64,000 nt of DNA from Venturia oleaginea (GCA_013176395.1 JABMLP010000027.1:186001-250000), one strand, 5' to 3'. Numbered from the stretch's first letter, positions 12,389 to 24,870 are shown. Notes: a model not told the origin generated them from the letters alone. A program made the numbers and translations.

Positions 12389-13303
12389 TTACGTATTTGG
12401 GCATCGATTAATCTTATGACCTTGAATACCGCAGCCACTACATGTTGGTAATGCTCGCTGTCGTACGACGACTTCCTGATCTTGAACACTATCTCTAGAG
12501 CTATTTTCGCATCCCTCGACCAAGAACTGACCCTGTTGAGCTTGTAAAACGCCTCCATATGCAATATATCGTCTACGATACTGTTGCTTCTGTTTTCGTC
12601 GTTGGTTCTCTGTACGAAGCTTCCTATTCACTTCTGCAAGTATTACTGCTGAATTCATTGCGACTTGACATCCTTTGATGAGTTGACCAATTGCTTGACT
12701 ACTTGGGCTCTGAGATTGGCGATGAAGAAGATTTCGGACGAGCTGAGCCTGCTGCTCAAGCTGGGCTATCGCACGAGGAGTTTATGATGTCCACTGTGGC
12801 GCTACTCCATGGGGTGTACCTGGTGGTGAGGGCGTCTCTTCAACACGCTGAAACCACGCGTTGGTTGTCGCTGGATCTTCGCATTTTGCACGCTGTGAAT
12901 GGAATTTATAATTCCACTTCGTACAAAGCTCCGGCTGAGCGTTGATGAAGCGGGATACCCAGTTCTTCCCGACTAATGACGGTGGAAGATTCGTACCGCG
13001 TTTTTCGAGTAAAGCGTTTGCCATTCGTCGTACGTCGATAATTTGGGGCGGAAATCCTCGTCGATCAAGGTCTAGGATCCACTGAACCAGAGCCTGCTCT
13101 TCATGTATTTGTAACTTTCTCTTTTGGTGGTTAGATTCGCTTCGTGGTTTACCACCTTGAAGACGAGACTGAAGTGTAGATCGAGGAATATCGTATGACG
13201 CTGAGATTTGACGTTGACTTAAATTTGGATTCGTTTGAAAGCTCTGCTTCGCAAGAAGTAATCTAGCCTCTTTGCAAGCCGATCCGGGGGTTGGTGTTGA
13301 CAT
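12389..13303 (-). pseudogene. Fot1-like transposase lacking the DDE core, with one nonsense codon
   Basis: Starting at the ATG at 13303, the frame stays open for 173 codons, meets a single TAA (12784-12782), then continues in the same frame to 12389, 305 codons in all. The N-terminal part has the psq-type helix-turn-helix (NLSQRQISASYDIPRSTLQS) and the CENP-B/Tc5-type second HTH (ILDLDRRGFPPQIIDVRRMA, then GKNWVSRF). The sequence jumps directly from the end of the HTH region (AWFQRVEE) to the C-terminal tail, so all three catalytic Asp are gone. The C-terminus keeps a CX2CX4HX4C zinc knuckle (CSGCGIQGHKINRC). The deletion is in frame, and only the stop codon prevents a DNA-binding, catalytically dead product. 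Confidence 0.8.
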
Positions 13304-13338
13304 TATCGCGATAATTGTACGAAGGGATTGGACTTCTT

Positions 13339-13387
13339 GGTTGGGTGGCCAAGTGAGTGGGGCGGCCAAGTGAATGGTGAAACACGT
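13339..13387 (-). repeat. right terminal inverted repeat of the 12.3-kb element
   Basis: About 49 bp, the reverse complement of the left repeat with a few substitutions and one missing C. It ends in ACGT next to the TA duplication. Confidence 0.9.
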
Positions 13388-13389
13388 TA

Positions 13390-16300
13390 GTGGATATACA
13401 GCTCGCTGACGAACAGAACTCGCCCCTCGCTCAAGATTCCGACTTCCAGCGCTTTGTTGGTCGCTAGACAAGCACCTGCCACCTTCCAGCTCGTTCTGCT
13501 CCGGAGATGTGGACTTGAGAACTATTTTCTGTCCTCCTCGTTCTCACCTTCCATTTCTAAAATGGGGACTGCTTCAGCCATCTTCCCGAATTGAAATGGC
13601 TTCCGGCGCCCTGATCTTGACATTCTTGCGCCCAAGTCCAAGCATCGAAACCAGTGGTAAAGATCCCGATCCCGAGTGGAACAAGTTGTCTAATCTCCCT
13701 CGTATCTCTCCCATACTGATGTCATTGGCTCGCATCGTCATCTCTGTTTCGGTTATCGCGATGGCGCCAACTGTGGTTTGGAAACACGTCAAGATAGAGC
13801 AATAGCATTTTTGATACTTTTTCTTCCAACTTCTTCTCTACAACTCCCAGCCGACAAGAAATCGAGAACTAGGATATTTTTCTCTCCCATCTCCCGCTTT
13901 TCTGGAACATTCGTAAAGTCCCATCCCACTGCTGCGAGCCCTGTGACGGCGCGGCTACACAAGCGAGAGCTGAAAACACTCGAAACGTAGTCTACTATGC
14001 CCTGTCATAAACACCAACGGCATGATTGGGGAGATATTCTCACATCATAACTTTTCCCCTTTACAAACGGAGGCCTGCAAACCAGACGCAATAACACTAT
14101 ACCACACCAAAATCCACTGCTCAACGCTTCCAAAAATCTCAGCAATGACGAAAACCAATCTCGCTAGGAATTTACCAACCCTCTAAAGTGTTTCCGCATT
14201 ATATTCCAAAATTGTAGATGCTAGCCATCCAGAAGGCGACAGGGACATCTATGTGAAAATTTGTGGGTGGGAGAAGAAAAGAATTCAGCGGTACCAAGAA
14301 TCCCAGCTCGCGACGATGACAGCTGTCGAGATAAATGACATCCCTTTCAAACTTGATGTAGACGCGGCGACCTATTTTCGACAAAAGGGAATATATTCAA
14401 GTTGCAGGATCATTGTCCTGAAAATTGCGATCCATCATTCGATACTGCAATATGATCTGTTTGTACTCATTGGATTGCGTTAGTGAGAATAGCTATGATG
14501 ATGATGTTGGTGATGCTGCGGATGTGGTTTGCGGAGTATGGGGTGAAGTAGGTAGAAAAGAGGTAAGCGGCCCAGCGGGGGTAGAGGGTGAGATGGATGC
14601 CGATGCTGTAGATGTTGACATCGCTGTTGAGAGTGAGTGCATTCTTCTGATGATGGAGTGAGTATTGCTTTTGCATGGACGTCCTCGATGGTAGTCAAGA
14701 AGAAGAAGAAGAGGGAAATGAGGCAGGAAGACGGTGATGATCTCGATTGTGGCATTATTGGTGGTTGTTGTTCTGATGCACACTCGAGGAATTATTCCTA
14801 TGTAAGTAGTGACCGCCTTTAATATACCAAGACCCCTTCTCCAAAACAATCGAGTCATGCTCCAGCGATATAATCAATGGGCAAATGTGGAGATAGCCGT
14901 GCGGCGTGAGGTTGAGCGACGAAAAATTCCGGATCCCAAACTACCCCTTCGAGGCCGCCATTGTGTAATGATAAGATGCCTTACCTGTGCGAAGTCCCCA
15001 TCAATGTCACATCCTGGTACAGAAGGCACACTTGAGCTATACCGTTCTTACTTCCTTTATCACAATAGCTCCTGCTAGAGTACACACATCATATGTAAAC
15101 ATCAGCTCTACGGCTGAACATAGAAATACAATACACAATGATAGACATCATACATGTTTACATCACCTTGCAACCCTTACTGCAACAATCAATCCTCTGC
15201 AACCCTTCATTTTCAACTCGCCTCTCACGAGGCAATCAATCAACTATCCATCTCAGCCTTCCTCCTACTCCCATCTATCCTCGCATTCTCTCAACCCACA
15301 CAAGCAGCATCTCACTAAACCACCCTCATACGAGGCGATCATTTCATAAGCGAAAACCCAAATACATACGGCCTTTGTATCTGTCTACGGTTGTATCTGC
15401 AAATAACCTCCATAATCCTGTCGCCCTACCTCGCCCCCTCCTACCTACCTGCCCACCATCCTCCTCTCCCTCAGCGCCCTGTCCTTCGCTCTATACACTC
15501 CAACCTCAACAACACACGACTACCTAGACGAGTTGATAGCTCTCGATTGGTTCGTCACCAATCTTCTAACCACCATTCTCCCTTCTCAATACCCCTACCA
15601 CAGTCATGTCGTAATCGAGTATTCCTCTCCACCTAATCCTCTCAAACCAAACACGCCCTGATCAATATCGCCATTGCAAGTTTCCTGTCGATATGTTCTA
15701 TACAAATCGCCAGAGATCTCACGATATCGATCTCGACGGGAAGAAGTATTGAGGAAAAGAGTCATGTACTGAAAAGGGTAACCATTCGGTAGATCTCACA
15801 TTATCCATTACGCATTTAATTAGCTACCTATCTGTGCTACTAAATTAAGTACAGGGTCGAGGAACATAACCTATGAATAGCGGTTCTGCTTTGAAATCCA
15901 TGGTCAAGTTCGTCCAAAAGTAGCAATTGCAAGGTCTTGCGGAGGTAAATTTGGCCTGTGACTGACCACAGGACGTAGCTGCTCCAAGTCATGGAGTTCT
16001 TTAGCAGGGTCACACGAAGCTTGACAACCATGAAATTGGCACAAACGATTTGTTAAGCTCCAGTGGACAGCTGATTTCCTATGGCGTGAGCATCTTCCTT
16101 TCGAGACCATAGTTGGAGCTGGGTCAAGAGACTGCTAATTAACAGTGCGTACTCGCCTATCCGTTTTGGGACTATCGGCGCGAGTATCCTCAAGCTTTGG
16201 GCCGAAGCGTCGAGGGAGCGGGTGAAAATTGATTGAGAGCGGCGTCGGTCGGCTGAGGCAGTATTGTGTACATGGTAGGAAATAAGCGGAATCCTGTTTT

Positions 16301-19300
16301 TTTATTGTGGAAAGCGTATATGGCGAAGGACGAGAATGGTTATTGAACTAAATCGTTATAACATACTCCACAATACGTACACGAAGATTGTGTTGTCTCA
16401 GAACGTTGCTGCACTATGATGACAGTGTTCTGCAATGCTGTGTAGTAAATGTCAGTAGCGTGGAGTTCAAATGCTGTCAGTGACTGCTACATACATATGA
16501 TCAAAAATGGAAGAAATACGACACCAGAGCGGCAAAGAACAATACAGCGCAGCCGCAAGATGCAGATGGGGCGGAAGAACTTTCGAAATCGAATCAAGAA
16601 CAAAAAGATAACGATTGGCAGAAATTGAATACAACCATCAAATTGTTGCGTGCTTAGTCACATATAAGCTGCTGCAGCTGTTCGGCGGATGAGTAGTTGG
16701 GTGGATGATCACCGGTGAATGTCTGCTACTGTGGTTTGGGGTCATTATATGTAAGAATGTAGATCATGTATCAGACATGTGATGAAAATTGTTAAGACAC
16801 CGGATTGCTGCATTCCTGCTGCAAACAGTCATTCTTTGTTATTTGCACTGTAGAATGGCCTACATAACCTGATTGAACTGCCCTTATGGCGAGAACATGC
16901 AACTCTATGTCCATTCAACTCAACAACTCTGTATTTCGCTCGATCTCATATTATATTCTCTGGTGCTTCCATACTCGCAAGGAGTTGTGCGCTGGAATGG
17001 ATCGAGAGCCGAGTCCAGACGTGGACTATCCAGCAGGAAAACAGATTCGAGCATGATTACAGATTCGAGTTTCGATTATTCGATCGTGGTTTTGTGGTCA
17101 GCAAAGGTAGAAAAGACATGCGTGTAGAAAGACGGATGAGCTTCACGGACAAGTGCTCCAGATAGGTGGGGATTTCTGGCCAGGTACTGAAGACATGCCA
17201 GTCAGCAGCCAGGAGACGAATACCCAAGCCTGAGTTGAAGCAGAGGCTTACAGATGTGTGTACATCGAGGGCGAGCTCTTACCTTCGTCTCAGCCTCATC
17301 GGTCGCATGCTTCGACAACTGTAAAAGGGGTCGAAGACATTCTGCACCGGTGAATGCCTTGAATCATCCCATCTCTTGCTATTTCGCCCCCCTTTTACAC
17401 CTGCCAGACGGATTTTCCCCCGACATTCATTGGAATTATTCGCGCGAAGTAACGTTTGTCAAGGAAGCTAGGGACGTGTGGTGCAGTGTGACGGGTGCAT
17501 GTCTCAAAGTAGCTTCCTGTGCATATGCATGAACGTAGTCTGGCCAACAGCTCATGAAAGAAAGGATCGTAGCAGAAGTCGCGGATGGCTGCATTATACT
17601 CCTGTATGCCTCGCACAAATGCAGTAGGTCTGGACCATGTACGACGAAGTCTTGGCACTGTACCATTGGAGAGCGAGGTACATGTTGTGGTAAGATACAA
17701 AGGAGTGGAGCTCTTTAATTCTTGCTAAGAGATTGAGAAAAGGTGAGCACAGGAATCAGATCTCCTATCTCGGAATGCGCCGGGCGTAAGGATGCAGAGA
17801 TGCGTTGTGCTGTCAGTCTTCAGAGATTTGGAATTGTTTAAAACGTTCTGGTTCTTATTCGAGAAGTTGGGGGTGGGGATCACCTTTGGACTGATGCACA
17901 CATGCTGATCTTCAGCTCGTGCCATGGCCCTCGTGCAATAGTAGACAGTACTATGGACTTAGTGTAGTGAGGCAGCCAACCTCGTGGTTGCCTCATGTTT
18001 GTAGATCACTCCTTCGCCGGATGAAGGGGGCCATGCTCAGTATAGCGGTGCAAAACACAGCCCACCTCGTTTCGTAGAGATTGCTGCGCTCTGGCTTGTC
18101 ACAGCAGGCAGAGACAATTTCCAAGTAGTCGGAATTCATGATCGACAGTACCCACATGAAGACCCTGCTCCTGCACCAAAATCGTGAAGAAGGGAGAGGT
18201 GTCAGATCGGCCCAATATGATCGGCGTTATTCTCCATGTCGACAGATCAGTACTCAAGGGAAATGCGAGGGAAACGATCAGCAAGATCCGACGCGATTGC
18301 CGAGTTAGGAAGGTTTGGTCGAATCGGGAATTATCTCGCACCAGTGGCTAATCACGTTGCTTTGTCAATCATCCACATGGCCTGATCTCTGCAGCTCACA
18401 ACGTGGAACGCCGACGGCGGGAGGGCCTTGTGAGCCAGGGAGGATTGATTCGGAATTTGTTATAAAAAGACCTCAACAGCAGTCAGTTCTCTCAAACTTT
18501 CCTATCGACCGGCTCTATCACGTTTAAACGACGAATACGGCAAGCAACACACTGTTCCCAAGTGCAAAGGATCTACGCCAAGACAGCGAGCTCCCACGGC
18601 TGTCGACCAGGGAAGCAAGCAAGCAAGCAAGCAAGCACATGGATCATCTCGCTATCTCGGCCAGGATCTTGATTGAACAGACCAGTCCAATTGACCTCAG
18701 CAAGTATACTGCGTTTGTGACCCTGGTGAACGTGGTTTGATCTACTCTGAGACAATCCGAAATGTGATTCCAGGTTGTTTGTCATGACATGCATGAACAA
18801 TTAGGGACCTCAGGTAGCCTTCACCTCCACTAATATGCACTCTATAATTCCCATGATGCTGTTGACTAAGAAGAAGATAACGATCATGAAATTGCCAACA
18901 GCATCTCAGATGACGTGCAGCAGAAGCTAGCAAATCAAATCATTGCGCTCTACTGATCCCTGTATCGGTCCCATCCCCAGCTGGCGGGTCCGCAAAGTAG
19001 TCCGTACTCCGTACTCTACCATCTCGACATTGGAGGCAGGTGAGGGGAAGGTATATGCATTCGAGATTGTTACAATCAATACACTCTCTGCAGAGTGCCA
19101 TGTAGCAAAAAATAGTAGTCGCCCATGGTGGGAAATGCATTGTCAATCAGGGGAACGAGAAAGCGGGAGGCATGACAAGTTCCAGGTTTTTGTTCAGCAC
19201 AAGTGGATGCATTTGCGACGCCCCTGTTACACCATTTCCAACAACTTGGACGAAGTGGACGCACCTCGTCTTCTTTGTCCCTCGGCCAATTGTGTCATGC

Positions 19301-20852
19301 GCCGTGTCCCGATATCGAGAATTGTGGCTGGTTGGGGAGGTTCAGGCTTGTTGAATACTTTAGTACTCACTATTCATGACTTTGCACCACCGCCATGACC
19401 GAGAGTGGCAAGTCGGGGGATTAACAACGTGCAGTATATGTTGAACTCGGCAAGGGAACAAGCAAGGTGGCCGTTGCAACTGTATTTTCGGCGAACAGGG
19501 CTGCTCCACTGTTACTGTGCCGATCCATATTGCTTCTGGCGAGGAGGGCTTTCAGACCTCCATTTGAACCACAGTGCAGCATATCGGCGGCCGGAAGGGC
19601 AGCGGTAGTGGAAGGGTCTCCCCAGTTTCGAGTAGAGTGGCAGCATGGCCCGAGGGGAACCAGCTTCGCAGCTTGCGTGTGGGTGCAGGATCATTTTTTA
19701 GGGATGCCATGCGATTTGCTGGGGCAAACGCAGGATGCACCGCGCGAACAGAGCAGCCATCCACTTTGTGTCTTCAACCAGGCGGGCCAGCCAGGTTGTC
19801 AGCGATCGATTTTAATTCCGCAGCAGCGATCACTAGGTTCAGAATCCAAATCCCATCCCCATCCCCACGTGTCCTTCAGGTTTGGCTCCCGTCCTGATTG
19901 GAGGCGCCCGAGGAACAAAAGTGTCGACCTCACACCTCTCCCTCGTACACCATCGTCTCTCTTGCTCATCTCGTTGAACGGCCTAATCCGTCCTCACGGT
20001 TCGTGCGAAGTTGATGCAAGGCACGACATTTCCTATCAGCCAGCCGCCCTCAATTGCTGTCCCCCTGCTTTCGCGCGCGCGGAGAATCGTTCTCGAATGT
20101 GCTGATCCTTTGACAACTCAACCTCTCGACAGGAATCAACCAAGTCGTCGATCACCCACCTCTTGCTCTCGTCAATTATCAATTGGCAGCCCGGTCCTGA
20201 ACGGTTTTTGAACCGGGAGCCAGCCAGACCCGTGGCCGGCACCTGTCCGAATACGTGGGGCTCTGTGTTACCGTCGAGGCACACCTAATTAGCGTGCCCA
20301 AGCACTCTTCACCAAAACGTTTTCCTTTTCTCCTAGTTGCCCCAGCTCTTCACGCACGACACGCGAGTGTCTGATTTCACACGGGAAAGGTCGTGCTCGT
20401 GGGCACCCATAGATAGCCCTCGCCAATTCTCGACATCGCATCGCAACGAGACACGATTACAAAGATAATGCGTCTGGCGAGCATCTGAGTTGTGGAAAGT
20501 ATTGAAAAAACGAGATCAACATCACGTCAACGATCGTGCAGTTGACTATTGGAACGAAGAAACCGAAGTTTCTGGAGCAAAGAGTTGAAGTCGAAGTCGA
20601 AGTCAGTTGACGTGGTCCGGGTACTGCTCCTGGGAATTGAAGGAAGGTGGGAACGCTCGTTATACGTCTAGGCTGAAAGCTTGACAACACCCAAGTAAGT
20701 CCCAACCTTCAAAACTGCCATTCCATCCACCTCCACCAACCTCACCCCTCCTCACCCGATCCTCTGCTCATTGTCCATTTCCTCTTCTCCTCGCGTCAGT
20801 CGCCTCTGCTGCTTCAAGGGATGATACAGTACACTCCGTTCGAGTTCTAACG
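13390..20852. other. 7.4-kb gene-poor region
   Basis: No frame here has a recognisable domain, a plausible exon chain or convincing coding bias. The frames at 14480-14858 come from short GAT/CAT-type repeats. A tetranucleotide tract sits at 18613-18636. The last kilobase is probably the bHLH promoter. Small RNA genes or long non-coding transcripts cannot be excluded by eye; I saw no tRNA or rRNA. Confidence 0.5.
18613..18636. repeat. (AAGC)6 microsatellite
   Basis: Six perfect tandem copies of AAGC in non-coding DNA. Confidence 0.95.
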
Positions 20853-21224
20853 ATGGCCGCAGCCTTAGATCCTCTCCGTCTGCTGAGTGAGTGTGCTGTC
20901 GCCAGCGAGACGACTCCGAACTTCTCTCCATACTCACCCTACTCTTCCGTAAGTCACTCCTGCAGCCTTCTTCGTCAATATTCAGAGAGCCTCCTTAATA
21001 TTCAGAGAGCCTCGTTCAATATTCAGAGAGTCTCGTTCAATATTCAGAGAGCCTCGTTCACTATTAAGAGTGCCTCATTCAATTTCCAGAGAGCCTCAAC
21101 TATCCATCATCTTTTCAGTTGTCATTCAATTCCTTCCAACACCTACGTGAGAAGACTCGCTAAGTATCCATCAGAACCCTCAACTCCATCGCGATACACC
21201 CATCTATCTTCATCCATCCGTTGA
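20853..21224 (+). other. 123-codon frame just upstream of the bHLH gene (possible uORF)
   Basis: An ATG in strong context (A at -3, G at +4) opens a 123-codon frame whose stop lies 19 bp before the bHLH start codon. Its middle is encoded by a 21-bp tandem repeat and reads as heptads such as NIQRASF. A GTAAGT site inside it (20949) and a TTTTCAG near 21118 could splice the repeat out as a leader intron. It may be a long uORF, a leader exon or chance; I do not recognise the peptide. Confidence 0.3.
20975..21097. repeat. 21-bp tandem repeat, about six degenerate units
   Basis: Units resemble TTCAATATTCAGAGAGCCTCG with a period of 20-21 bp and increasing divergence at the 3' end. It lies in the presumed leader of the bHLH gene. 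Confidence 0.9.
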
Positions 21225-21243
21225 AGGCGGTCCACCATACACC

Positions 21244-22974
21244 ATGGACTCTTCACGCCCCGGAACAGCCTACACAACACACCACTCACTTCCACCCATC
21301 ACATCACTGACCAGCGATCTGCCTCCACCAGAACCATCGCCAGGCTTTCCACGACAATCTCTCGATCCCCGTGATGTTCGCGACTCAGGTAACTGGTCTC
21401 AGCAGAGCAAACGTAAGTCATTTCAGTCCAACTCATCATGACCGAATTGCCACCGAATTGCCACGTGCTATCCACCCAGCTAGTGCATCACGTTACATGT
21501 CAAGCATACACGCCAGCAGCACTACCTACTTCCACATGCTAACTCCTTGCAGACTCCTCTACCGTCTCAAACACCGCCGGCCTTCAATTGCAGACGATTT
21601 TGAACCATGACGACTCTCCTTCTCGCATGTCTATGCCCGAAACACCACACTCGGCCAGAAATGGACACCATGTATGTATGTTCGTGCTTTGCTCGAAGAA
21701 GTCTGCTAACTGTCACAGTCTTTGCCCACCATCAATCATGGTGTGGCTAGCTACGAACAGCAGCAACGTGGAAGCTTGGACGCTCATTCAATTCTCGATT
21801 CTCGCCGAAGCAGCGTTGACAGTCGGATGAACATGGGCATGGGCCACCTTGCCATTAGCCCCTCCTCTCCGTATGACAGCCAGAATGCATCTCGTGTGTC
21901 TCTGGCTTCCAACCTCCAGCAGCAGCGAGGCATTATCGACCAACGAACCAATGGCATACCTGTGTCTCCGGTGGGCTCCCGGGCTGGTTTGCGTCCGAAC
22001 GCACAACCTCGGCGCGCACCTGTGATCCCAGCAAATCCTAGAGCCGTGTCTGGCATGCCAGATCCGAGGGCGGCTGAGCCCACCAAGGGTTTTCCTTGGG
22101 CTTTTCCAGATTCGATGCCGTCTGAGGACCGACGTGGTTCTAGGAGCAGTGAGTCTAGCGACAACGATGCTATTTCTCGGCAAAACAGTTACGCAGCTTC
22201 AGTCAATAGCAGCTTATATAAAACCGAGTCTATGCCAGTCGGTCAGAAGCGCTTCGACGATGGTAAGCACATTCACAGACGACTGTGTCTAGATGGAACC
22301 TGGATGCTGACTTATGTTCAGATCTTCAACACCATCATCACTCACTCCAGCATCGGTCTGTCACCAGTCTGCATGCCAATGATCCTGGCTCTCCACAGAC
22401 ACCTGGTGGCTCAGGTAATTATAGCCGTACCCCTGAACTTCGTGTCAGCCACAAGCTGGCCGAGCGTAAACGTCGTAGCGAGATGAAGTCGCTCTTTGAT
22501 GAGCTCAATAATATACTCCCAAATTCGCCGGGTGGAAAATCTAGCAAGTGGGAGATTCTCACCAAAGGTATGTGCTCAAAAGATGTGCTCCATGTCTCAT
22601 ACACTAACCTCACACTCGCAGCCATCGAACACATCAAAAACCTGAAGTACAGTGGTGATGCCATTCGCCGCGACACGGAAAGAATGAGAAACGAAATCGA
22701 TATGGGCCGTCGGTTCGAGGAAGAGAATCGGATGTTGCGCAGTGAAGTGCAGGCCATGTTTCATCGTCTTAATCGTCTCGATCCAAACTCTCCCCATGTC
22801 TACGGAAGTCTCACCAATCAGCTTCAACATGAGCAACCGCCAGCACCGGCTGCATCCTCAAGCATGCTCCCGCCATTGCAAAATAACGGACACCCTGGAC
22901 AGTGGGCACAAGCACCTGCAGCCGCAATGCAGGGCGTGGAGTATGCTCCCGGCCAAGGCTACGATCATCGTTGA
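21244..22974 (+). CDS. bHLH transcription factor
   Basis: Five exons (21244-21412, 21553-21671, 21719-22262, 22322-22567, 22622-22974) give 476 residues, and all junction phases agree. Residues about 318-372 are a bHLH domain: basic region RVSHKLAERKRRSEMK, helix 1 LFDELNNILP, loop GGKSSK, helix 2 WEILTKAIEHIKNL. H321, E325 and R329 are the H-E-R triplet that reads CACGTG-type E-boxes. The invariant KWEILTKAIEHI is split by the last intron. A short coiled coil (MRNEIDMGRRFEEENRMLRS) follows and may extend the dimer interface. The N-terminal 300 residues are Ser/Pro-rich and probably disordered. It resembles the fungal Esc1/DevR/GlcD-gamma type regulators, but I cannot pick the orthologue. There are no membrane segments, so it is not a classical SREBP. 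Confidence 0.85.
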
Positions 22975-24028
22975 TGCCAGCGCACCCGCTCCACTGGATC
23001 CCACTCTCATCGGACCATCCCCACCTGTATCACTATACCCACCTTGACCATCACGATTTTTATGCCTTTCCTTCAGCGTTCGGCGCACACGACTACTCAA
23101 CACAAAAAAGGACACACTAGAATCCGTTGTCCCCAACTGGCTGGCTATCTTGCAAAATATAAATATCCCCGGTCGCCCAGACCTGCAATCGACCTTTTAC
23201 AAATGTTTCCCTCATGTTTTCGATCATCCTCTGGGCGATCTCATTGCTTTCGCTGCAGGTTCGGTAGGCGTCTAATCACTATGTCTTTTGTCTCCTTACC
23301 AATACGGCGGCATCACTATGATGATACGAGGGAAGGTATCACGCAAAAGAATCACGCGCTGTTTATTGCTTTGCACGGGTCTTTTATGTCGGGCGCCCTG
23401 AAAGTTAAGGCGATTTGAAGGCGCTGTGTAGGAGTGGGGCTTAATTATATCCTGTAATCTGGCTGCTGCCTGATATGGCTGTTCTGCCTTTTTCATGTGT
23501 CGCTAGCTGGCTGGACTTTTACATTGAGGATCACTATTAGTGACAGAGTTGGCGATGCATTTTTTTGTCTTGAGCAAGGGAGGGGATGCATATATCAATT
23601 CGCCTAGGCGGGTCACTGAACAAGCAGAGGCTGTGTTGCCAAAGTGATGTCTGTAATTCAGAATCTTTCCAACTCAAGGAACTCATTAGTCTCGAGGTCT
23701 CATGACTCACTTCGATGTCGATAAAATCCTGGCAATTGAAGTAACTGATCTCAATCTTGAATTAGGTCCGGATTGTTAGCCTCGAATTGCGATATCAAAT
23801 AAGAATTGGAGAGGTGACAGCTACAAGTATGTCAAATGTGTTATTGGAAGCGGTCTAATTTGTTTACATGAATTATAGACAGTACCACCACCACCACCCG
23901 AGGACAAGACAAATCAAACGCCTTCGCTATGCAGAAACCAACCCCCATCCGCTATGCATAAATCAAATCGCTATGCTAGAGACAAATCGCTATGTAAGAA
24001 CAAGCAAGCCCGACCATGAATCCATAAT
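22975..24028. other. intergenic region, no gene seen
   Basis: This holds the 3' ends of the bHLH gene (+) and the cupredoxin gene (-). Short frames around 22858-23418 lie in the bHLH 3' region and lack any domain. Confidence 0.5.
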
Positions 24029-24649
24029 TTACGGGTTTTTAGGAGGCGCAACACCACCACCCTGAACGCGCGCTGGGGAAACACTCGTCCCCGTCAACGC
24101 GGCCGCCTTTTTATAAGCCGCAAGAGTGTTCGGTCCATCGAAGTTCTGGTTAACAACACCAGCCATACCCATCTGGCAATGCGAGCCCTTTGTTTGCGAA
24201 CAATAAAACCAGATTGGATCTTTGTTCACGACGTCGATGGTGAAGACGTTCGGTGCCTCCTTGTCAGCAGTTGGCATGAAACCGCTGAAGAAACCGGATT
24301 CGTAGTTGTGGGCGTCGAGGAGGGGGACGCAGGGGGAGGAGAAGGAGGATTGAGCGAAGCTGTGGTTTGCGGGGCGGAAGTGGACTTCGATGTTGTCGCC
24401 GATTTCTGCTACTATGTTTTCGGGGTCGAAGTGGAGGCCGCCGAGGCCTGCAATGACGGTGTGAGTTGCACCGATTGAGGGGTTGACTTTTGAGGCTGGG
24501 GGTGTTGAGGTGGTAGTTGGTGTTGTGGTTGGCTTGTAGGCGGAGGCGGTGCTGATTGCTGTTGCGCCTGCAGTGTAGATTTCTGTGAAGGGGGCGGCTT
24601 GGACGAGGGTGAGGGCGCTGAGGAAGGCGAGGGGGATGGTGGAGAGCAT
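24029..24649 (-). CDS. secreted cupredoxin-like (blue copper) protein
   Basis: One exon, 206 residues. The ATG at 24649 is chosen because it begins a clear signal peptide (MLSTIPLAFLSALTLVQA, cleavage near residue 18-19). The open frame upstream is poly-Ser derived from a GAT microsatellite. After a Thr/Pro-rich linker (residues 36-55), residues about 60-170 look like a cupredoxin: VIAGLGGLHFDPENIVAEIG, the ligand-type His in ANHSF (H96), then WFYCSQTKGSHCQMGM supplying C150, H157 and a Met at 160 or 162. This matches fungal extracellular serine-rich cupredoxin proteins. Copper binding is expected from the residues; the physiological role is unknown. The C-terminus (GGGVAPPKNP) lacks a GPI-anchor signal. 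Confidence 0.85.
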   Translation of the reverse strand: MLSTIPLAFLSALTLVQAAPFTEIYTAGATAISTASAYKPTTTPTTTSTPPASKVNPSIGATHTVIAGLGGLHFDPENIVAEIGDNIEVHFRPANHSFAQSSFSSPCVPLLDAHNYESGFFSGFMPTADKEAPNVFTIDVVNKDPIWFYCSQTKGSHCQMGMAGVVNQNFDGPNTLAAYKKAAALTGTSVSPARVQGGGVAPPKNP

Positions 24650-24802
24650 GATTGTTGGTTTGGTGGTGAAAGGGCAAGTAGAGGACTTAGTTGAGATGTA
24701 GAAAATCGGATTAAAGTATGCAAAGATTGATGCTGGAACTGGATGTATGAAATGTAATGAAATATCAAGTAGGAGATGCCGTAGATGAAAGAAATGAAGA
24801 AG

Positions 24803-24870
<68 letters not shown>

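Larger units (their letters stand above)
12264..13387 (-). mobile_element. Fot1/pogo-like DNA transposon, catalytic-core deletion derivative
   Basis: A 1,124-bp element bounded by near-perfect 50-bp inverted repeats and flanked on both sides by a TA target duplication (12262-12263 and 13388-13389). The TIR begins ACGTGTTTCACCA and carries two tandem copies of a CACTCACTTGGCCACCC module. Inside is a minus-strand transposase gene lacking its DDE domain. TA duplication, pogo-type helix-turn-helix N-terminus and CCHC C-terminus place it in the Tc1/mariner superfamily, Fot1/pogo branch. It cannot move itself; with intact ends it could be moved by a related full-length element. Confidence 0.9.

Noticed and set aside
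14480..14858. Three overlapping minus-strand frames of 91-121 codons
   Set aside because: They arise from imperfect GAT/CAT-type repeats that keep several frames open at once; composition is not protein-like.
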